Origin: Sarcocystis neurona
Lineage: Eukaryota > Apicomplexa > Conoidasida > Eucoccidiorida > Sarcocystidae
Assembly: GCA_000727475.1 (NCBI GenBank)
Contig: KL647302.1
Span: forward strand, 2,462,345 to 2,526,344
Length of the DNA stretch: 64,000 nt
Direction: 5' to 3'
Part shown: positions 46,301 to 55,599 of the stretch, piece after piece
Layout of the letters: every line of letters starts with the position of its first letter
How positions within the stretch are numbered: position 1 is the first letter of the stretch
Notes under the pieces: generated by a model
Told to the model about the DNA's origin: nothing
The model's input: the letters and a program-made list of their open reading frames with translations, nothing else
Databases searched by the model: none
Program-made: the position numbers and the translations under genes

Positions 46301-49300
46301 TTCTCCCGGTCTAGAAGACTGTTGTAGTCGACCCGGGGGATCAGCCGGACGGTTACTACCATCCCCTGCTCTTCCACCTGATGAATCTGGGCCACGTCAT
46401 TCGCGTAGAGTCCCCGCTTGACCCGGACGAAGTCATTACGCTGGGGGATGTACGGCATCTGCGACCGCACCTGCAGAAAAGCAGCAGCAACAGCAGCAGC
46501 GGAGAGAGGAAGCGTCCTCGCGGAGCCACACCGAAGAGAGGAGAACGGCGGAGGGCACCGCGCACGGGAGCAGAAACGAAGACGAAGACATGGCGAGGAC
46601 CGAAGGAAAAGCGGGGGAGAATAAAGGCGGGGAAAGAAGCAGAAGCAGCAGCAGCAGATGCGGATGTACCAGTCGCCGACGCAGCAGCAGTAGCGACAGC
46701 AGCAGAGACCAGACATGCGCATGTGTGCGTGTGGGCGTACGGGGGACGTCCGCTGCGGTTTCGCATCAGCAGCAGCAGAGGAAGGAGGGTGACACGAGGG
46801 CGTAGGGAAGGAGAAAACTAGTTGCTGCGACGCATGCAGCAACAGCCGGTCCTAGAGCCACTACCGAAAGGAAGGGGAGAAGACGGAGGAGGAGGACGAC
46901 AAGCAGCAGCAGAGAGAAGCAGCACGAAGAAGAAGCAGCAGCAGCAGCAAAAGGGACCGTGGCAGCAGAAGTTTTTTCACAGCAGCAGCAACATGGTTTG
47001 ATAAAAGGGTACCAGGAAACAGCAGCAGGAGACGTAGCAGCAGTTCACCATACGAAGCAGCAGCAGCAGCAGATCAGCGCAAGAAATGATATTGCAGCCA
47101 GCACCAGGAGGAGTCAGAGGCAGCAGCAGCCAGCAGCAGTCTCCTCCAGAGGCGTCACTGCAGCAGAACCAGCAGCAGCCGAGGAGGCAGCAACAGCAGG
47201 GACGACGAGATGCAGCAGCAGCAGTACGCGCATGTGGCACTGCTTATTCGAAAATTCGCAGAGGAATAAACCGATATAAACAGCAGCAGAAGCGCAGGAC
47301 ACAAGCAGCAGCAGCAGCACCAGCACCAGCAGAGCAGCAGCAGAACCGCAGCAGCACCAGCAGAACCACTGCAGCGGAGCAGCAGCAGCAGCAGAGCAGC
47401 AGCAGCAGAACAGCAACAGCAGAGGCGCAACAGCAGAGCAGCAGCAGGAGAGCAGCAACAGGAGACCAGCAGCAGAGCAGCAGTCACAGCGCGGTTACCC
47501 CAGGATGAGCAGCAGGTCACGCGCGGCAGTGAGAAATGCAGCATGCCAGCGATGCGTAGAGCAAAGCCGCACTGGAGCAAGTCTCAATCTTCAACTTTTG
47601 TTCGAATACAGAAACACTGGCATATAGAGGGAAATCCACAAACGTTCTACAAGAACCCCGTGCCTGCGCAACAACAGCTGCTGCTGTGTCTCGGCGCTGC
47701 TGCTGCTGTTTCCCTAACCCCCTGTGGTCCACGCTACTGCTGCTACTACTGTCCTCGAGTCTGCTGCTGCTGTACAGCAATATGCTGCTGCTGTTTCGGT
47801 AAAGTGTGTGGGGCGCAGCCTGCAGGGATTGTGCTGCCGCTGGTGTCGCTGCTGGGAAGTGCTGCTGTCGCCTGCATGCTCGTGTGAGCGGGAAGGTGCT
47901 GCGCAGCATCGCGTCGCTTACGGCGTTAAAAACGGCGGGCATTTCTTCTAGGGGCACCATACGAATTTCTCCGTAGGTTCGCACGAGCCGCAAGCCATGC
48001 AGCGCTTCCTTGATGGCGTACTGGCTATGGGCCTCTACATATATATAGCCTTTTAGGTCGTCCGAGGCGTAGCAGGAGAAAATGTCAAGATCCTTCCCAC
48101 TTTCTTGCTGCTGGAAGCTCTTGTTCAAAATAGAAATGCAGACCTCCCGCTCCACTCCCGTCTGCATGCGTTGCAGCAGCACCCGCACACACAAGCGCCC
48201 ACCCAAGAAAAAGCAGCAGCTTACACGGCATACCCAGCAGCAGAAGCAGCACCACCTGCTGCACCTGCTGCAGCAACAGCAGGGCCGAAAACCGAAACGG
48301 CAGCAGCACAAACGAAGAACAGCAGGAGCCGCCCTGGCAGCAGCAGCAGCAGAGGCAGCAGCAACAGCAGCAGCGGAGGCAGCAGCAGGACGTGACACTT
48401 CCACAGCGTGCATGCCGCAGACGGACGCTGTTGCAGAAAAAGAGACACGGCAGCAGCTGCTGCCAGTGTGAGAGAGAGAAAGGAGGAGAAAAGGAGACCG
48501 GAAAGAAGAAGCGCCAGAGCAATGCTGCAGGCAGCACGAGTGGTAGCGCACACAGGGCTGCAGCATCGGAGCAGCAGCAGCAGCAGGAGGCAACGTAGCA
48601 GCAGCAGCAGACGCACAGCAGCAGCAGAGAGTTCCCCCGAAGAGGGAAGCAGCTAAAGGAGACGCAAAGGAAACGTATATCGCACTTGCAAGAGAGTGAG
48701 CGTCGCCATCGCAGCAGCAGAAAGAGGAAGGGAGGCACTAGGACAGGGTCGGGGCAGCAGCAGCAGCAACAGCAGCAGCGGCAGCAACAGCAGGAGCACC
48801 AGCAGGAGCACCAGCAGCGGCAACAGCAGCAGTCGTTGCTGAAGACCCAGCTTTTTCTTCAGAGAGAGAAGGGGACTAAATTTTCGTCTGTGCGCAGTGC
48901 AGCACCACCACCCCACACCGCTTCCTCTTCCACTCTAGCAGCAGCTGCTGCAGCAGTCCCACGTCTGCGGCAAAGCAGGAAGAGGCGGCGCCGAAAGAAG
49001 CGCATCCCTGCCCCCACGTAGTAGCAGCAGCGGCAAAGGAAGCGCAGCAGACTACGGGGAACACGCCCCCGCCGAATTTCTTAGAGATACGTGGGGGAAA
49101 ACGACTCCCGAGACACACGCCTGCCTCCTCCCCTCCCCGCTGCTGCTGCTGCTGCGCACGTACCTTGTTCAACTTGACCATCCACAATTTCGGGTCTGTG
49201 ATATCCGGCAGCAAAATTCCTTCGCTCGCATCCTCGTCCCCTGCGCCCCACCAGGTCAACACCAGCAGCAAAGGCAGCGCAGCACTCGTGCAGAAGAAGA

Positions 49301-52300
49301 AGACGAAGAAGCAACACCTCTGCAGAAGAAGAAGAAGAAGCAAAGGCAGCGCAGCAGCAGGGGAGAAGAAGACACAGCAGGAGCAGCAAAAGCAGCAGCA
49401 CGAGTCGCACGGCCAGGCAGCAGCGCCGCGACTGCTGCAGCAGCAGTTCTCGTGTTGCAGGAGGAGGAGGAGGAGCAGCAGCAGCAGGTTCGCGCGTGGG
49501 GCACAAGGAAGAAGGGGTGGCGGCAGCAGGCACATGTGGGGTGGGATATATCGCGGGAATTTCTCGTTCGCAGCCGTCTCTGCAAATGTTCCCGTCTCCT
49601 CGCCAACGACGGATGGCAGTCTCCCAGTTTCTCGTCTCCTTTTGGCAGGTCCGCTGCCTACCTTCTCCTCCCTTTCTTTCGCTTTCGCAGAAGAAGTGAC
49701 CTGCCCCACGTCCTGTCTGGGCTCGCGCTCCCTCTTCCGCCCTACTTTCAAATGCAGCTGCATTTCTCGACGCCCCTTCTTCATGCAAGCCAAAACATTC
49801 GTACGACGATTTCCTTGTCGCCCAAGTCTTATATATATTCGTACACGGCTCTCTCCCCACGCAACGCATCGGTGCAAACATACGTATACACGCACACACA
49901 TGTAGAGAGAGAGACGCGGTGATATATATATATATTTGTATCTCCGCGTCTATTTCTCTTGCACCAGGCCACACACATATAGAGAGAGAACCATACGTAT
50001 ATATATAGATATATTTCTCCCCCTCTGTGTCTCTTGCTGGAGGCGGACGTCAGTCTATCGCTGCATGCAGTTTTCGGCAAGGAGGCGCAGGTGTGTGTGT
50101 GTGTGTGTATGTGTACACATATATATACATATAGATAGATAGACATACATTTACCCCGGCAGATGGGTCACAGTCCTCGCAGCTAGGCGCGCAGACGTCT
50201 GCAGCCCGGTCCTCCGTCCCCCCCCCCGTTCCGGAGACGAGACGCCGACAGCACAGGAGACGGAAGCAGCGCTGCTGCAGCGAGGCACAGACACTGACGA
50301 AGCGAGGTGCCCGTGCATCAACACACGTGGAAATTCCCGCACGTATCTCTATATATACGTGCACGCCCAGAAAGGGGAAGAGACGTATGATAGGGAGAAA
50401 AAGAGGGAAGGACGGGTCCGTCTGAATATCCGTCAATCTTGGTATGCAACTTTATATACACGTGCACCCCTCCTTCTTCCCCAGACGGAGAGGAACCAAA
50501 ACAAAAAGAAGACGAGAAAAAGGCCAGCACAGACGTCCTCCCTGGGGTGGAGTCTCTCCCCTTCCTTGGTGAACCTCATCTTTCTCTTGCTACGTCCCGA
50601 GGCGCCGTCTCTCTCTCGATGTCTCTGTCTGTGTTCTTCGGGGAGAGAAGCAGCAGCAGCAGCAGAAGGGGGACGCGCATGCGGGAGGGGTCTTCTCCTC
50701 ACCAGGGAAGCCGTCGACATCTTCGAGAAGGTCGTCTTCCTCCTCTTCCTCCTCCTCCTCTCCCTCTTCGAACGTCTGGTCCTGGTATCTGCGCACCAGA
50801 GAATCAATCGCCGTCTCCAGGTGGCCGGCTCCCCCACGCCGCTGCTGCTGTCCCCCCGCCGCGCCGCCCCGGCGCTCCGCCGCCTGCGCCGCGAGCCGCG
50901 CGGCCTGCGCGGCTTCTTCGCTGAAGTCCACCACGTCCTCCCCTTCCTCCTCCTCTTCATCGTCCCCCTCCTACGCACCAGCAGCAGCAGCAGCACCAGC
51001 AGCACACGTAGAGAGAGTTGCTGAGTCATGTCCCCCGTTTCTTCTTCTTCTTCCTGGGCGGACTCATTTCTGCGACGGCTGATAAAAAGAGACACAGCCG
51101 GCACTGCGCCGACGTCCCTCCCCTGTCGAAAAGAGTGACCCGACCTGGTAGGCACCGCCCCCGCGCGCGTCTCTTGGCAGCCGGTGCCGCCCGGCAGCCC
51201 CGCCCACGTCAGGAGCCACAGACCGGCCTTCCGCCCTCTCGCGCCCCCCTCCCCACACCGCACACGCGCATCCACATATATGGCAACAGCAGCAAACACC
51301 GGGACCAACAGAAAAGTCCGAAAACTCGTACGTGTGCATACGTAGATGCGGAAGGAAGTGCATCCTGGGAGACACAGAGACGAGCACGTGTGCGACCTGC
51401 AGATGGACAGCCGTTGATTCATATAGGGATTCTACAGAGGAAAGAGGGGACGAGAGAATATCTCTATATACAAACATATGCGTCGATCTACATATAAAGG
51501 GGGGAATTCCACACATAAACAGACGCATGTAAAGGAAAATACGGAGACGGAGACACGTCCATCTACGGCTACGGCAACGTGACATTCGACGACGCAGAGG
51601 AGACGCGGACTGAGAAGCAGCAGCAGTGGCGATACCCCCGTCCCCGGTCCCCCACGGGTATCTTCTTTTCATCAATATGTCTACACAGATATACGCGCAT
51701 GCACAGGAATATGCTCCTGCGCCCCGCGAGTTGAGCCCTCTCCTCCATGCGGCCGCAGCGCTGTGTAGCGGCTGTTCGTGGGTGTGACGGCGCATGCAGA
51801 GAACCCCCCCCCTTCTCCTCCGGGAAGTCTACACTTTCTTCTTCTCCGCCCTTCCCCTGGAGAACGAATTACCTGCGCTTCGACATCCAAGAAGGCCGTG
51901 ACCCCGCCTCCACGTCTCTTCTTGCGTCTGCTGCTGCTCGCGTCTTTGCTGCTGCTGCGGTTCGCTCGGCTGCTGCCTTTGCGCTTCGAAGCCTTCCTTT
52001 TGTTCCGTCTGCTCCCACTGCCGTGCCGTCGGGAAATCCTCTCCCTCTCCCCTGCTGTCTCTTCCTCGTCTTCATCTTCTTCTTCATTTTCTTCTTCTTC
52101 ACTTTCCTCTTCTTCTTCCGAAACTGACGAGTCGCCGCTGCCTTCTTCTTCTTCGTCTTCCTGCTGCTGCTCTTCGCCGCCTCTCCTCGTGCCCGCCTCT
52201 TTCGCTTTCGGTCTCCGCTCTGCCCCTCCTGCGACTGCTGCGGCTCCACGCCCTTCGCCTCCCTGCCTGCTGCTGTGCTCCACCTGAGGAGGAACCGCCT

Positions 52301-53781
52301 TCTCGCTCTCGCCCCGTCCTCCCCCGCCTCCTCCTCTCCTCCCCTCCTCTTCCTCCTCGTTCACGCCACCAGACAGCCCGCCGTTTCCGCGGGCAGCAGC
52401 AGCCGAAGTACCAGACAAAGCCGCAGCAGCAGGCGAAGCCGCAGCAGCAGAAGCCGCAGCAGCAGGCGAAGCCGCAGCAGCAGAAGCCGCAGCAGCAGGA
52501 GAAGCCGCAGCAGCAGGCGAAGCCGCAGCAGCAGGCGAAGCCGCGGCAACACCTGCCTGGCCTCTGGCCCCTGTTGCTAGCGGTTCATCGTCTTCTTCCT
52601 CACTGCCGCCTGTCTCTGACGCTTGTTCTTCTTCTTCCTGAAAAAGCATCACTTTCATATTAACGAACGCATGTGAAATCCTTTCTCTTCGGCCAAACTC
52701 ACTTCTTCGCTTCCTTCCTTTTCTGCTTCCCGCCACCAACCTCACAGATGTACACACATGGGGCAATATACTATTCGCTGGTCGAAACGCAGGAGAAGTC
52801 CACGAACGGCCTTCCGTACACACAAAGAATAAAATACAGAAGAAGCTGCAGCAACAGCAGTTCCACCACCAGGCCTCTGCTGCTGCGCTTCCTCTTCCTC
52901 CTGCAGTAGCAACCAACGCCGCACCACCTGCGGTACCACCACCAGTAGCCCCCGCAGCACCACCAGCAGCAGCGGCCTCCCAGCATCACCAGCTGCAGCA
53001 CACGCAGCCTCAGCAGCGGCAGCCTCAGCAGCGGCAGCCTCAGCAGCAGCAGCAGCAGCCAAAGTGTTCCTTTCCGCCCGGCGCAGCTCAGAACGCAGAA
53101 AGCACGGCTTGGACGGTGGGTGCGGAAAACGCTGACACCTAAAATGGCAGCAGCAGCAGCAGCAGTGCGAGACTCTCCACAGGCGCTGCAGCTCCACGCG
53201 CAGCAGCAGCAGCAGGAGACGAAGGGGCGAGACATACGCAGACAGGCCAGCAGCAGGAGCAGCAACCGTTGCAGACCCTCTTCTCTCTTAAGCAGGAGAA
53301 ACGGGAAAACACGGGCAACAAGAGAAATGCCGGAGAAAACAAGAACAACATGTGACGCGCATGCAGTCACAAGCGGCAGCAACGTGGACCCTCAACCAGT
53401 CCCCCCACACCTGCGTACACCTCACGTCTCCCTCTTTTCCCGCTGTTTGCGCCGGCCTATTCGTCGCGCAAAAGCAACATATCAACCAAGTATCTGTCTC
53501 AGTGTAAGTAGTGCCCCGGTATTTGCGTCTCCCGCAGACTCAGTCCACCTCCGGCCAAAGTCCCCCACCCATGCGCGCGTCCAGAAAAGGAGGGAGCAGC
53601 AGCAGTATCGACGCACTACGAGGTCCGTCGCTCTTCCAGCTCGGTGCCGCCCACGCGCAGAGACGCCAATACGTCTTCTGCTGCCATAACGTGGAGTTTC
53701 TGTTGGACGTACCTCCTCGGCCGTGGGACCGCCGTCTTCCTCGTGCGCAGGAAGAGACGAGCTGTCGCTTGACTCGTCCAT
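27369..53781 (-). CDS. SPT5: Transcription elongation factor SPT5 (DSIF large subunit), 19 exons
   Basis: SPT5 pairs with SPT4 through its NGN domain as DSIF, clamps RNA polymerase II and controls pausing and processivity in the nucleus. Exons 5' to 3': 53781-53713, 52637-51873, 50970-50703, 49240-49164, 48161-47922, 46470-46300, 44151-43983, 42911-42762, 41060-40858, 40140-39997, 39434-38449, 36900-36818, 34859-33830, 33047-32879, 31624-31490, 28892-28720, 28368-28196, 27697-27449, 27412-27369. All introns follow GT-AG and all phases agree. The sum is 5,298 nt, a 1,765-residue product. Domain order fits the family: acidic N-terminus, NGN, several KOWs, Ser/Pro-rich linker, terminal KOWs. It is longer than human SPT5 (about 1,087 residues) because of Ala, Gln, Gly and Ser inserts. 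If exon 16 is not spliced, translation stops at 28716, giving 1,611 residues, so exons 17-19 are less certain. Confidence 0.88.
28440..28680. repeat. CA/TACATA-rich intron between SPT5 exons 16 and 17
   Basis: ACACACATA and TACATACA repeats. No ORF or ATG with a suitable donor was found on the minus strand, which is why exon 17 is attached to SPT5 rather than to a new gene. Confidence 0.5.
28716..33047 (-). CDS. SPT5: SPT5 exons 14-16: C-terminal KOW domains
   Basis: Exon 14 (33047-32879) ends WCRPGVVVRVIAGSGAYQGQK at AAG|GTAACT. Exon 15 (31624-31490) continues the same KOW with GVIGQVLPQDDQLLCHVHIG and ESLAPIKPERPDPSQ. Exon 16 (from 28892) starts HVLILDEDCAEFGRTGVWLQ, the terminal KOW, and ends QQPPQDFDE before TAA at 28716-28718. 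The same TAA forms part of a usable donor, GATGA|GTAACA. Confidence 0.85.
29470..29960. repeat. Long imperfect palindrome in an SPT5 intron
   Basis: GGGGCATGTCTTCATACATGAAGTACAATAATATA (from about 29664) is the reverse complement, with few changes, of TATATTATTGAACTTCATATATGAAGACATGCCCC (from about 29777). Pairing continues outward: GGTATCATTTCTCATAGAG (29543) pairs with TTATATATGAAATGGTACC (29877), and the TATATACGAGGATTC / GAATACTCGTATATG segments also pair. Each arm is about 200 bp and the centre is near 29738. Confidence 0.85.
29960..31400. repeat. TACATA/GAGACACATACA arrays in an SPT5 intron
   Basis: AT-rich TATATA/TACACA arrays (29960-30590) and CA-rich AGACACATACATA arrays (30690-31400), separated by about 100 bp of plain sequence at 30590-30690. 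Apparent Tyr/Ile/His ORFs on both strands are artefacts of the repeats. Confidence 0.8.
31780..32820. repeat. GGAGACACGGAGACGGCATGC duplications and TATACA arrays in an SPT5 intron
   Basis: ACACGGAGACGGCATGC occurs twice at 31787-31825 in a purine-rich stretch. From 32160 the intron turns into TATATACATAC and GTGTGTG blocks up to the exon 14 donor. Confidence 0.55.
33371..33610. repeat. 20-bp tandem repeat in an SPT5 intron
   Basis: GCAGCAGCGGCAGCAGTTTA repeats with a strict 20-bp period from about 33486 to 33600, preceded by shorter and longer relatives (GCAGCAGCAGCAGTTTA). It lies between exons 13 and 14. The period is not a multiple of three. Confidence 0.85.
33830..34859 (-). CDS. SPT5: SPT5 exon 13: Ser/Pro/Gln-rich C-terminal repeat-like region
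   Basis: This 1,030-nt exon occupies the place of the phosphorylated C-terminal repeat region of other SPT5 proteins. It has scattered SP and TP sites (for example FSP, RSPGSAG and LVTPLESPAP) and a pair RFPSSGFVT / RFISSGLVT. It also has poly-Gly/Ala and poly-Gln tracts, but no regular heptad array. The acceptor is GTTCTTCCTCGCAG|ACTTGG. The donor CTCTT|GTAAGT contains an in-frame TAA, so the unspliced frame ends just after it. Confidence 0.75.
35040..36420. repeat. TATATA/GATAGATA arrays in an SPT5 intron
   Basis: Long AT-rich array with GATAGATAGATA and ACATACATATATA blocks between exons 12 and 13. No coding support on either strand. Confidence 0.75.
36818..39434 (-). CDS. SPT5: SPT5 exons 11-12: KOW4-KOW5 with Gly/Ala-rich inserts
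   Basis: Exon 11 (39434-38449, 986 nt) holds a KOW (VRGFHIGDFVELTSGERGVL), an Ala/Gly-rich insert, a β-rich stretch HVWRDRVYVRLTGRRENAG, and then NPFLGKLVKILRGRHKGLMA, the first half of KOW5. It ends at CTACG|GTCAGC. Exon 12 (36900-36818) supplies the other half, VMLQTKELELKIPTGDVQLV, in phase 2. The intron between them contains the assembly gap, so an additional in-phase exon hidden in the gap cannot be excluded. Confidence 0.8.
37420..38445. repeat. CTG/CAG tract surrounding the assembly gap
   Basis: CTGCTGCTCCTGCTGCTGTTG repeats run into the N block from the left (37420-37558) and resume on its right (38408-38445). The gap therefore probably represents a collapsed or unreadable triplet repeat inside the SPT5 intron between exons 11 and 12. 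Confidence 0.85.
37559..38407. other. Assembly gap (849 N)
   Basis: Unbroken N run. Any coding sequence inside would have to be an exon that preserves phase 2 between SPT5 exons 11 and 12. Confidence 1.
39997..44151 (-). CDS. SPT5: SPT5 exons 7-10: linker, KOW2 and KOW3
   Basis: Exon 7 (44151-43983) contains VRVQKRLFDREEI, matching the conserved RLFD motif. Exon 8 (42911-42762) has GYLLRRMPMRHLLVG and SLAEVTEFLQG, the segment after KOW1. Exon 9 (41060-40858) carries the KOW AYRLGERVRVIRGELRGSSG. Exon 10 (40140-39997; acceptor TTATTTTCTTTTAG|GCGAGC) carries LQVGENVRAIGGVNAGHSGL. Donors include GACT|GTGAGT, CCG|GTACGT and TTG|GTGAGG. Confidence 0.85.
40200..40440. repeat. CAG tract in an SPT5 intron
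   Basis: Plus-strand CAGCAGCAGCAAGAG repeats between exons 9 and 10, so CTG in the transcript. The plus-strand poly-Gln ORF here (from 40000) is antisense to exon 10 and rejected as a gene. Confidence 0.8.
41100..42440. repeat. CA/TATACA arrays in an SPT5 intron
   Basis: GACGGAGACAGACAGA-type purine-rich sequence followed by TACACATATACA arrays (41460-41960 and 42190-42440), between exons 8 and 9. A short plain stretch (42460-42560) on the minus strand reads in open frames but does not join the flanking exons. Confidence 0.65.
43150..43790. repeat. TATATG/TACA arrays in an SPT5 intron
   Basis: TACATATATATGTA blocks interleaved with plain sequence between exons 7 and 8. A GGGGTGGTGGGG-rich stretch (43860-43980) lies next to the exon 7 donor. 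Confidence 0.6.
45060..45720. repeat. Degenerate array with TAGACCCACAAGTG core
   Basis: About ten cores related to ATATAGACCCACAAGTGTATATATA occur near 45097, 45187, 45248, 45315, 45348, 45425, 45502, 45557, 45588 and 45650. GATAGATAGATACAGACGGAGAGA lies between them. The array is in the SPT5 intron between exons 6 and 7. Confidence 0.75.
45866..46148. repeat. 17-bp tandem repeat, about 16 copies
   Basis: The unit CTGCTGCTTTTCTGCTT repeats nearly perfectly. Because 17 is not divisible by three, the array cycles through all frames and reads open on both strands with a 17-residue period. It is intronic (SPT5 exons 6-7), close to the exon 6 donor at 46299. Confidence 0.9.
46300..49240 (-). CDS. 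SPT5: SPT5 exons 4-6: NGN domain and first KOW
   Basis: Exon 4 (49240-49164) gives ILLPDITDPKLWMVKLNK, the first NGN strand. Exon 5 (48161-47922) gives the rest: VEREVCISILNKSFQQQ, GYIYVEAHSQYAIKEALHGL and YGEIRMVPLEEMPAVFNA, ending at GCC|GTAAGC. Exon 6 (46470-46300) gives the KOW1 core NDFVRVKRGLYANDVAQIHQ and VRLIPRVDYNSLLDREK. The NGN domain binds SPT4 and the polymerase clamp. This is the strongest homology in the window. Confidence 0.92.
46900..47510. repeat. CAG-rich intron between SPT5 exons 5 and 6
   Basis: Plus-strand AGCAGCAGCAG tracts with short unique spacers. They read as Ala, Gln or Ser in different frames, with no frame continuous with the SPT5 exons. Confidence 0.7.
48200..49030. 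repeat. CAG-rich intron between SPT5 exons 4 and 5
   Basis: Plus-strand CAG tracts dominate. The exon 5 acceptor (ACGCATGCAG) sits at one edge of the CAG-rich stretch. Confidence 0.65.
49830..50160. repeat. TATATA block in SPT5 intron 3
   Basis: TATATATATATTTG and GTGTGTGTGT/TACATATA stretches between exons 3 and 4. No coding support. Confidence 0.6.
50703..53781 (-). CDS. SPT5: SPT5 exons 1-3: acidic N-terminal region
   Basis: Exon 1 starts MDESSDSSSLPAHEEDGG and ends at GAG|GTACGT. Exon 2 (acceptor GCTTTTTCAG|GAAGAAG) holds acidic runs, a run of [11 protein letters not shown] units built from 15- and 18-bp repeats (52390-52560), a long Glu tract and a Lys/Arg-rich stretch. It closes with TAFLDVEAQ at the donor CAG|GTAATT. 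Exon 3 continues EGDDEEEEEGEDVVDFSEEA and LETAIDSLVRRYQDQTFEEG. The FLDVEAQ/acidic junction corresponds to the conserved motif before the NGN domain in other SPT5 proteins. The start was chosen because it is the first ATG of an acidic exon that splices in phase to exon 2. Confidence 0.85.
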
Positions 53782-54524
53782 TGCGTCGCAGCGAGCAGAA
53801 GAACGCGTTCCGCTGCCAGCCTCACGCTGCTCTGTCCCGGGGCGAAAAAGACGAGGAAGAAGTCCTCGTGAGGCGGACGAAACGGCTGCGCTCCGTCCTG
53901 CGGAGGAAGAGCAGCAGCAAGTCACGCGCAAAGGCTAACGGACCGACCCCCGTCTCACACACAGAGACCGCTGCTCTTCGTGCTTCTCTTCTCGCCCAAG
54001 ACAGAAGTGAACCTCCCTGCTGCGGAGGCGGAGAGAAAAAAGCAGCACAAGCTTCCTCCCCCTACGCTACAGACGCGTCTTCTCTTCTGAGGCGGACGCC
54101 TCCGAGCTGCCTTGGCGAGTCCGCGGAAGAAAAGACACGCGTTTTCTTTTCTGGCGGAACGCAGACAGCAGGAGGGAAGCCGTCAGCAGCAGCCACACAG
54201 GCGCGTGTCCAGGACACGTGGAAACTCCCTGCTTCGTCGAACTCTTCTTGCAGGGACCTTTTCTCTCCGTTTCTCTCCGTCCTCCCCCGCCAGAGAGAAG
54301 ACCGCAGATTCAACAACTGCCTCGGCGCTCGGCAAGGAAAAGGACAGGGGAGCCCGTCGGCGGACGAGACGTCTTCTTCGCAGAAGGAATGGCGGGGGAA
54401 ACGCACTTGCCTCGACCTGAGAGAAGTAGCAGCCGGCGCGACGAAAGCGGCAGGTTCGCGCTACGCGGAACGGAAGGCTTCCACCAACAGCAAATTTGCC
54501 TCACACGCATCCACATGTGTCTAA
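53511..54524 (+). other. Open plus-strand frame antisense to SPT5 exon 1
   Basis: A plus-strand frame of 337 codons runs across SPT5 exon 1 and its upstream region. It is Ser/Arg/Lys-rich with no repeats and no recognised domain. SPT5 exon 1 is well supported, so this is more likely a chance open frame in GC-rich, purine-rich DNA. A divergent gene starting further right cannot be excluded. Confidence 0.15.
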
Positions 54525-54779
54525 AAAAGTGGCCACAAAGAAACACATGCAGTGTCTTCCTCTCTCACCTTGTCTGGGGATTTGGACCCATGCACTTGGT
54601 GAATTTGCTGCCCATTTATTCGTGTATATGTGACAGACACACGAACACGTACACGACCTGCAAGGAGTGTTCTTCTTCGTTTTGCATCTTCTCTAAGAAA
54701 AAAGAAGGCTCCCCTGCTGCGCTCGGACCAGGGAAGGAGCAGCAGCAAAGCAAAAGCTCCGCTCACATGCGTGGAGGTG

Positions 54780-54865
54780 CGTTCTCTTCTTCTTCCTGCT
54801 GCTGCTGCCGCTGCTGCTGCCGCTGCTGCTGCCGCTGCTGCTGCCGCTGTTGCTGCCGCCAACAA
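54780..54865. repeat. CTGCTGCTGCCG tandem repeat
   Basis: A 12-bp unit CTGCTGCTGCCG in about six copies. It reads as an Ala-run on plus followed by AAANNGPGVAAALPGPAAA, a composition typical of coding exons in this genome. It may be part of an exon of an unidentified plus-strand gene. Confidence 0.5.
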
Positions 54866-54989
54866 CGGCCCTGGCGTAGCTGCTGCTCTGCCAGGTCCTG
54901 CTGCTGCTGTCCCTCCTCAAACGAATCCGCCCGTATTGGCCGCTGCCGCTGCTACGGACGTTTCACTGCTGCCAGCACCGTCGTCGTCC

Positions 54990-55544
54990 TCACGTCTCTC
55001 CCGCTGCTGCTTCTGCGCCTGCCGCGGATGCTGCTACTCCTCCTGTGGGGCCCTGCTGCGGAGAGCAAACGACAGACTCACGGGGTAGAGAGAAACAGCA
55101 CGAAGGCGCGACGAAAGAATGTATCTGCAGAGGAGTAGAAGAACGAGGGAGGAGAAGACAGCCAGAAAAGCCCGTGGAGGACGCCGGAGACGCGACGCAA
55201 AAAAGACAGCAACAAGGAGAGAGACAGACAAGTACTCTGGGTGGCGTGCGGAGGCAGAGAGAAGACATTACGCACACACAACTTCCTGCAGCGCTAGTTT
55301 CATTAAAAAAGAGTACCAAATAGTGACAGAAGTCGCCCAGACGTCTTGCAACACATGCAAACGCATCGCCTTCTTCGTCGTTGCTCAGCACGGGGTGCAC
55401 GCAACTCTCGGCGGAGAGATTAAAGTGGATCTCGTACCGCAAGTAGAGAAAAATTGGGGGCAATTTTTCCTTCACAAAGAAGGAATTGATTATAGTAGTC
55501 GCCGGAGTCTGAGTTCCCCTATTCTTCTTGTGTGGATATGTCAC
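54990..55544 (-). CDS. Possible exon or ORF of unknown gene (strand uncertain)
   Basis: A minus-strand frame of 184 codons includes VKEKLPPIFLYLRYEIHFNL and VHPVLSNDEEGDAFACVARR, which look protein-like and free of low complexity. The plus strand of the same region also reads well (GGEIKVDLVPQVEKNWGQFF). I cannot decide which strand, if either, is coding. It is the only non-repetitive coding-like block between SPT5 and the right-hand kinase. Confidence 0.25.
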   Translation of the reverse strand: MTYPHKKNRGTQTPATTIINSFFVKEKLPPIFLYLRYEIHFNLSAESCVHPVLSNDEEGDAFACVARRLGDFCHYLVLFFNETSAAGSCVCVMSSLCLRTPPRVLVCLSPCCCLFCVASPASSTGFSGCLLLPRSSTPLQIHSFVAPSCCFSLPRESVVCSPQQGPTGGVAASAAGAEAAAGET

Positions 55545-55599
55545 CTGGAAAGAAGGGAGGGACTACAACGTATACGCAGTACCGCTACGTAAATCTCTA

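Noticed and set aside
45830..46327. 165-codon plus ORF and 136-codon minus ORF with 17-residue repeats
   Set aside because: Produced by an intronic 17-bp array that is open in every frame. Not connected to any start or splice context.
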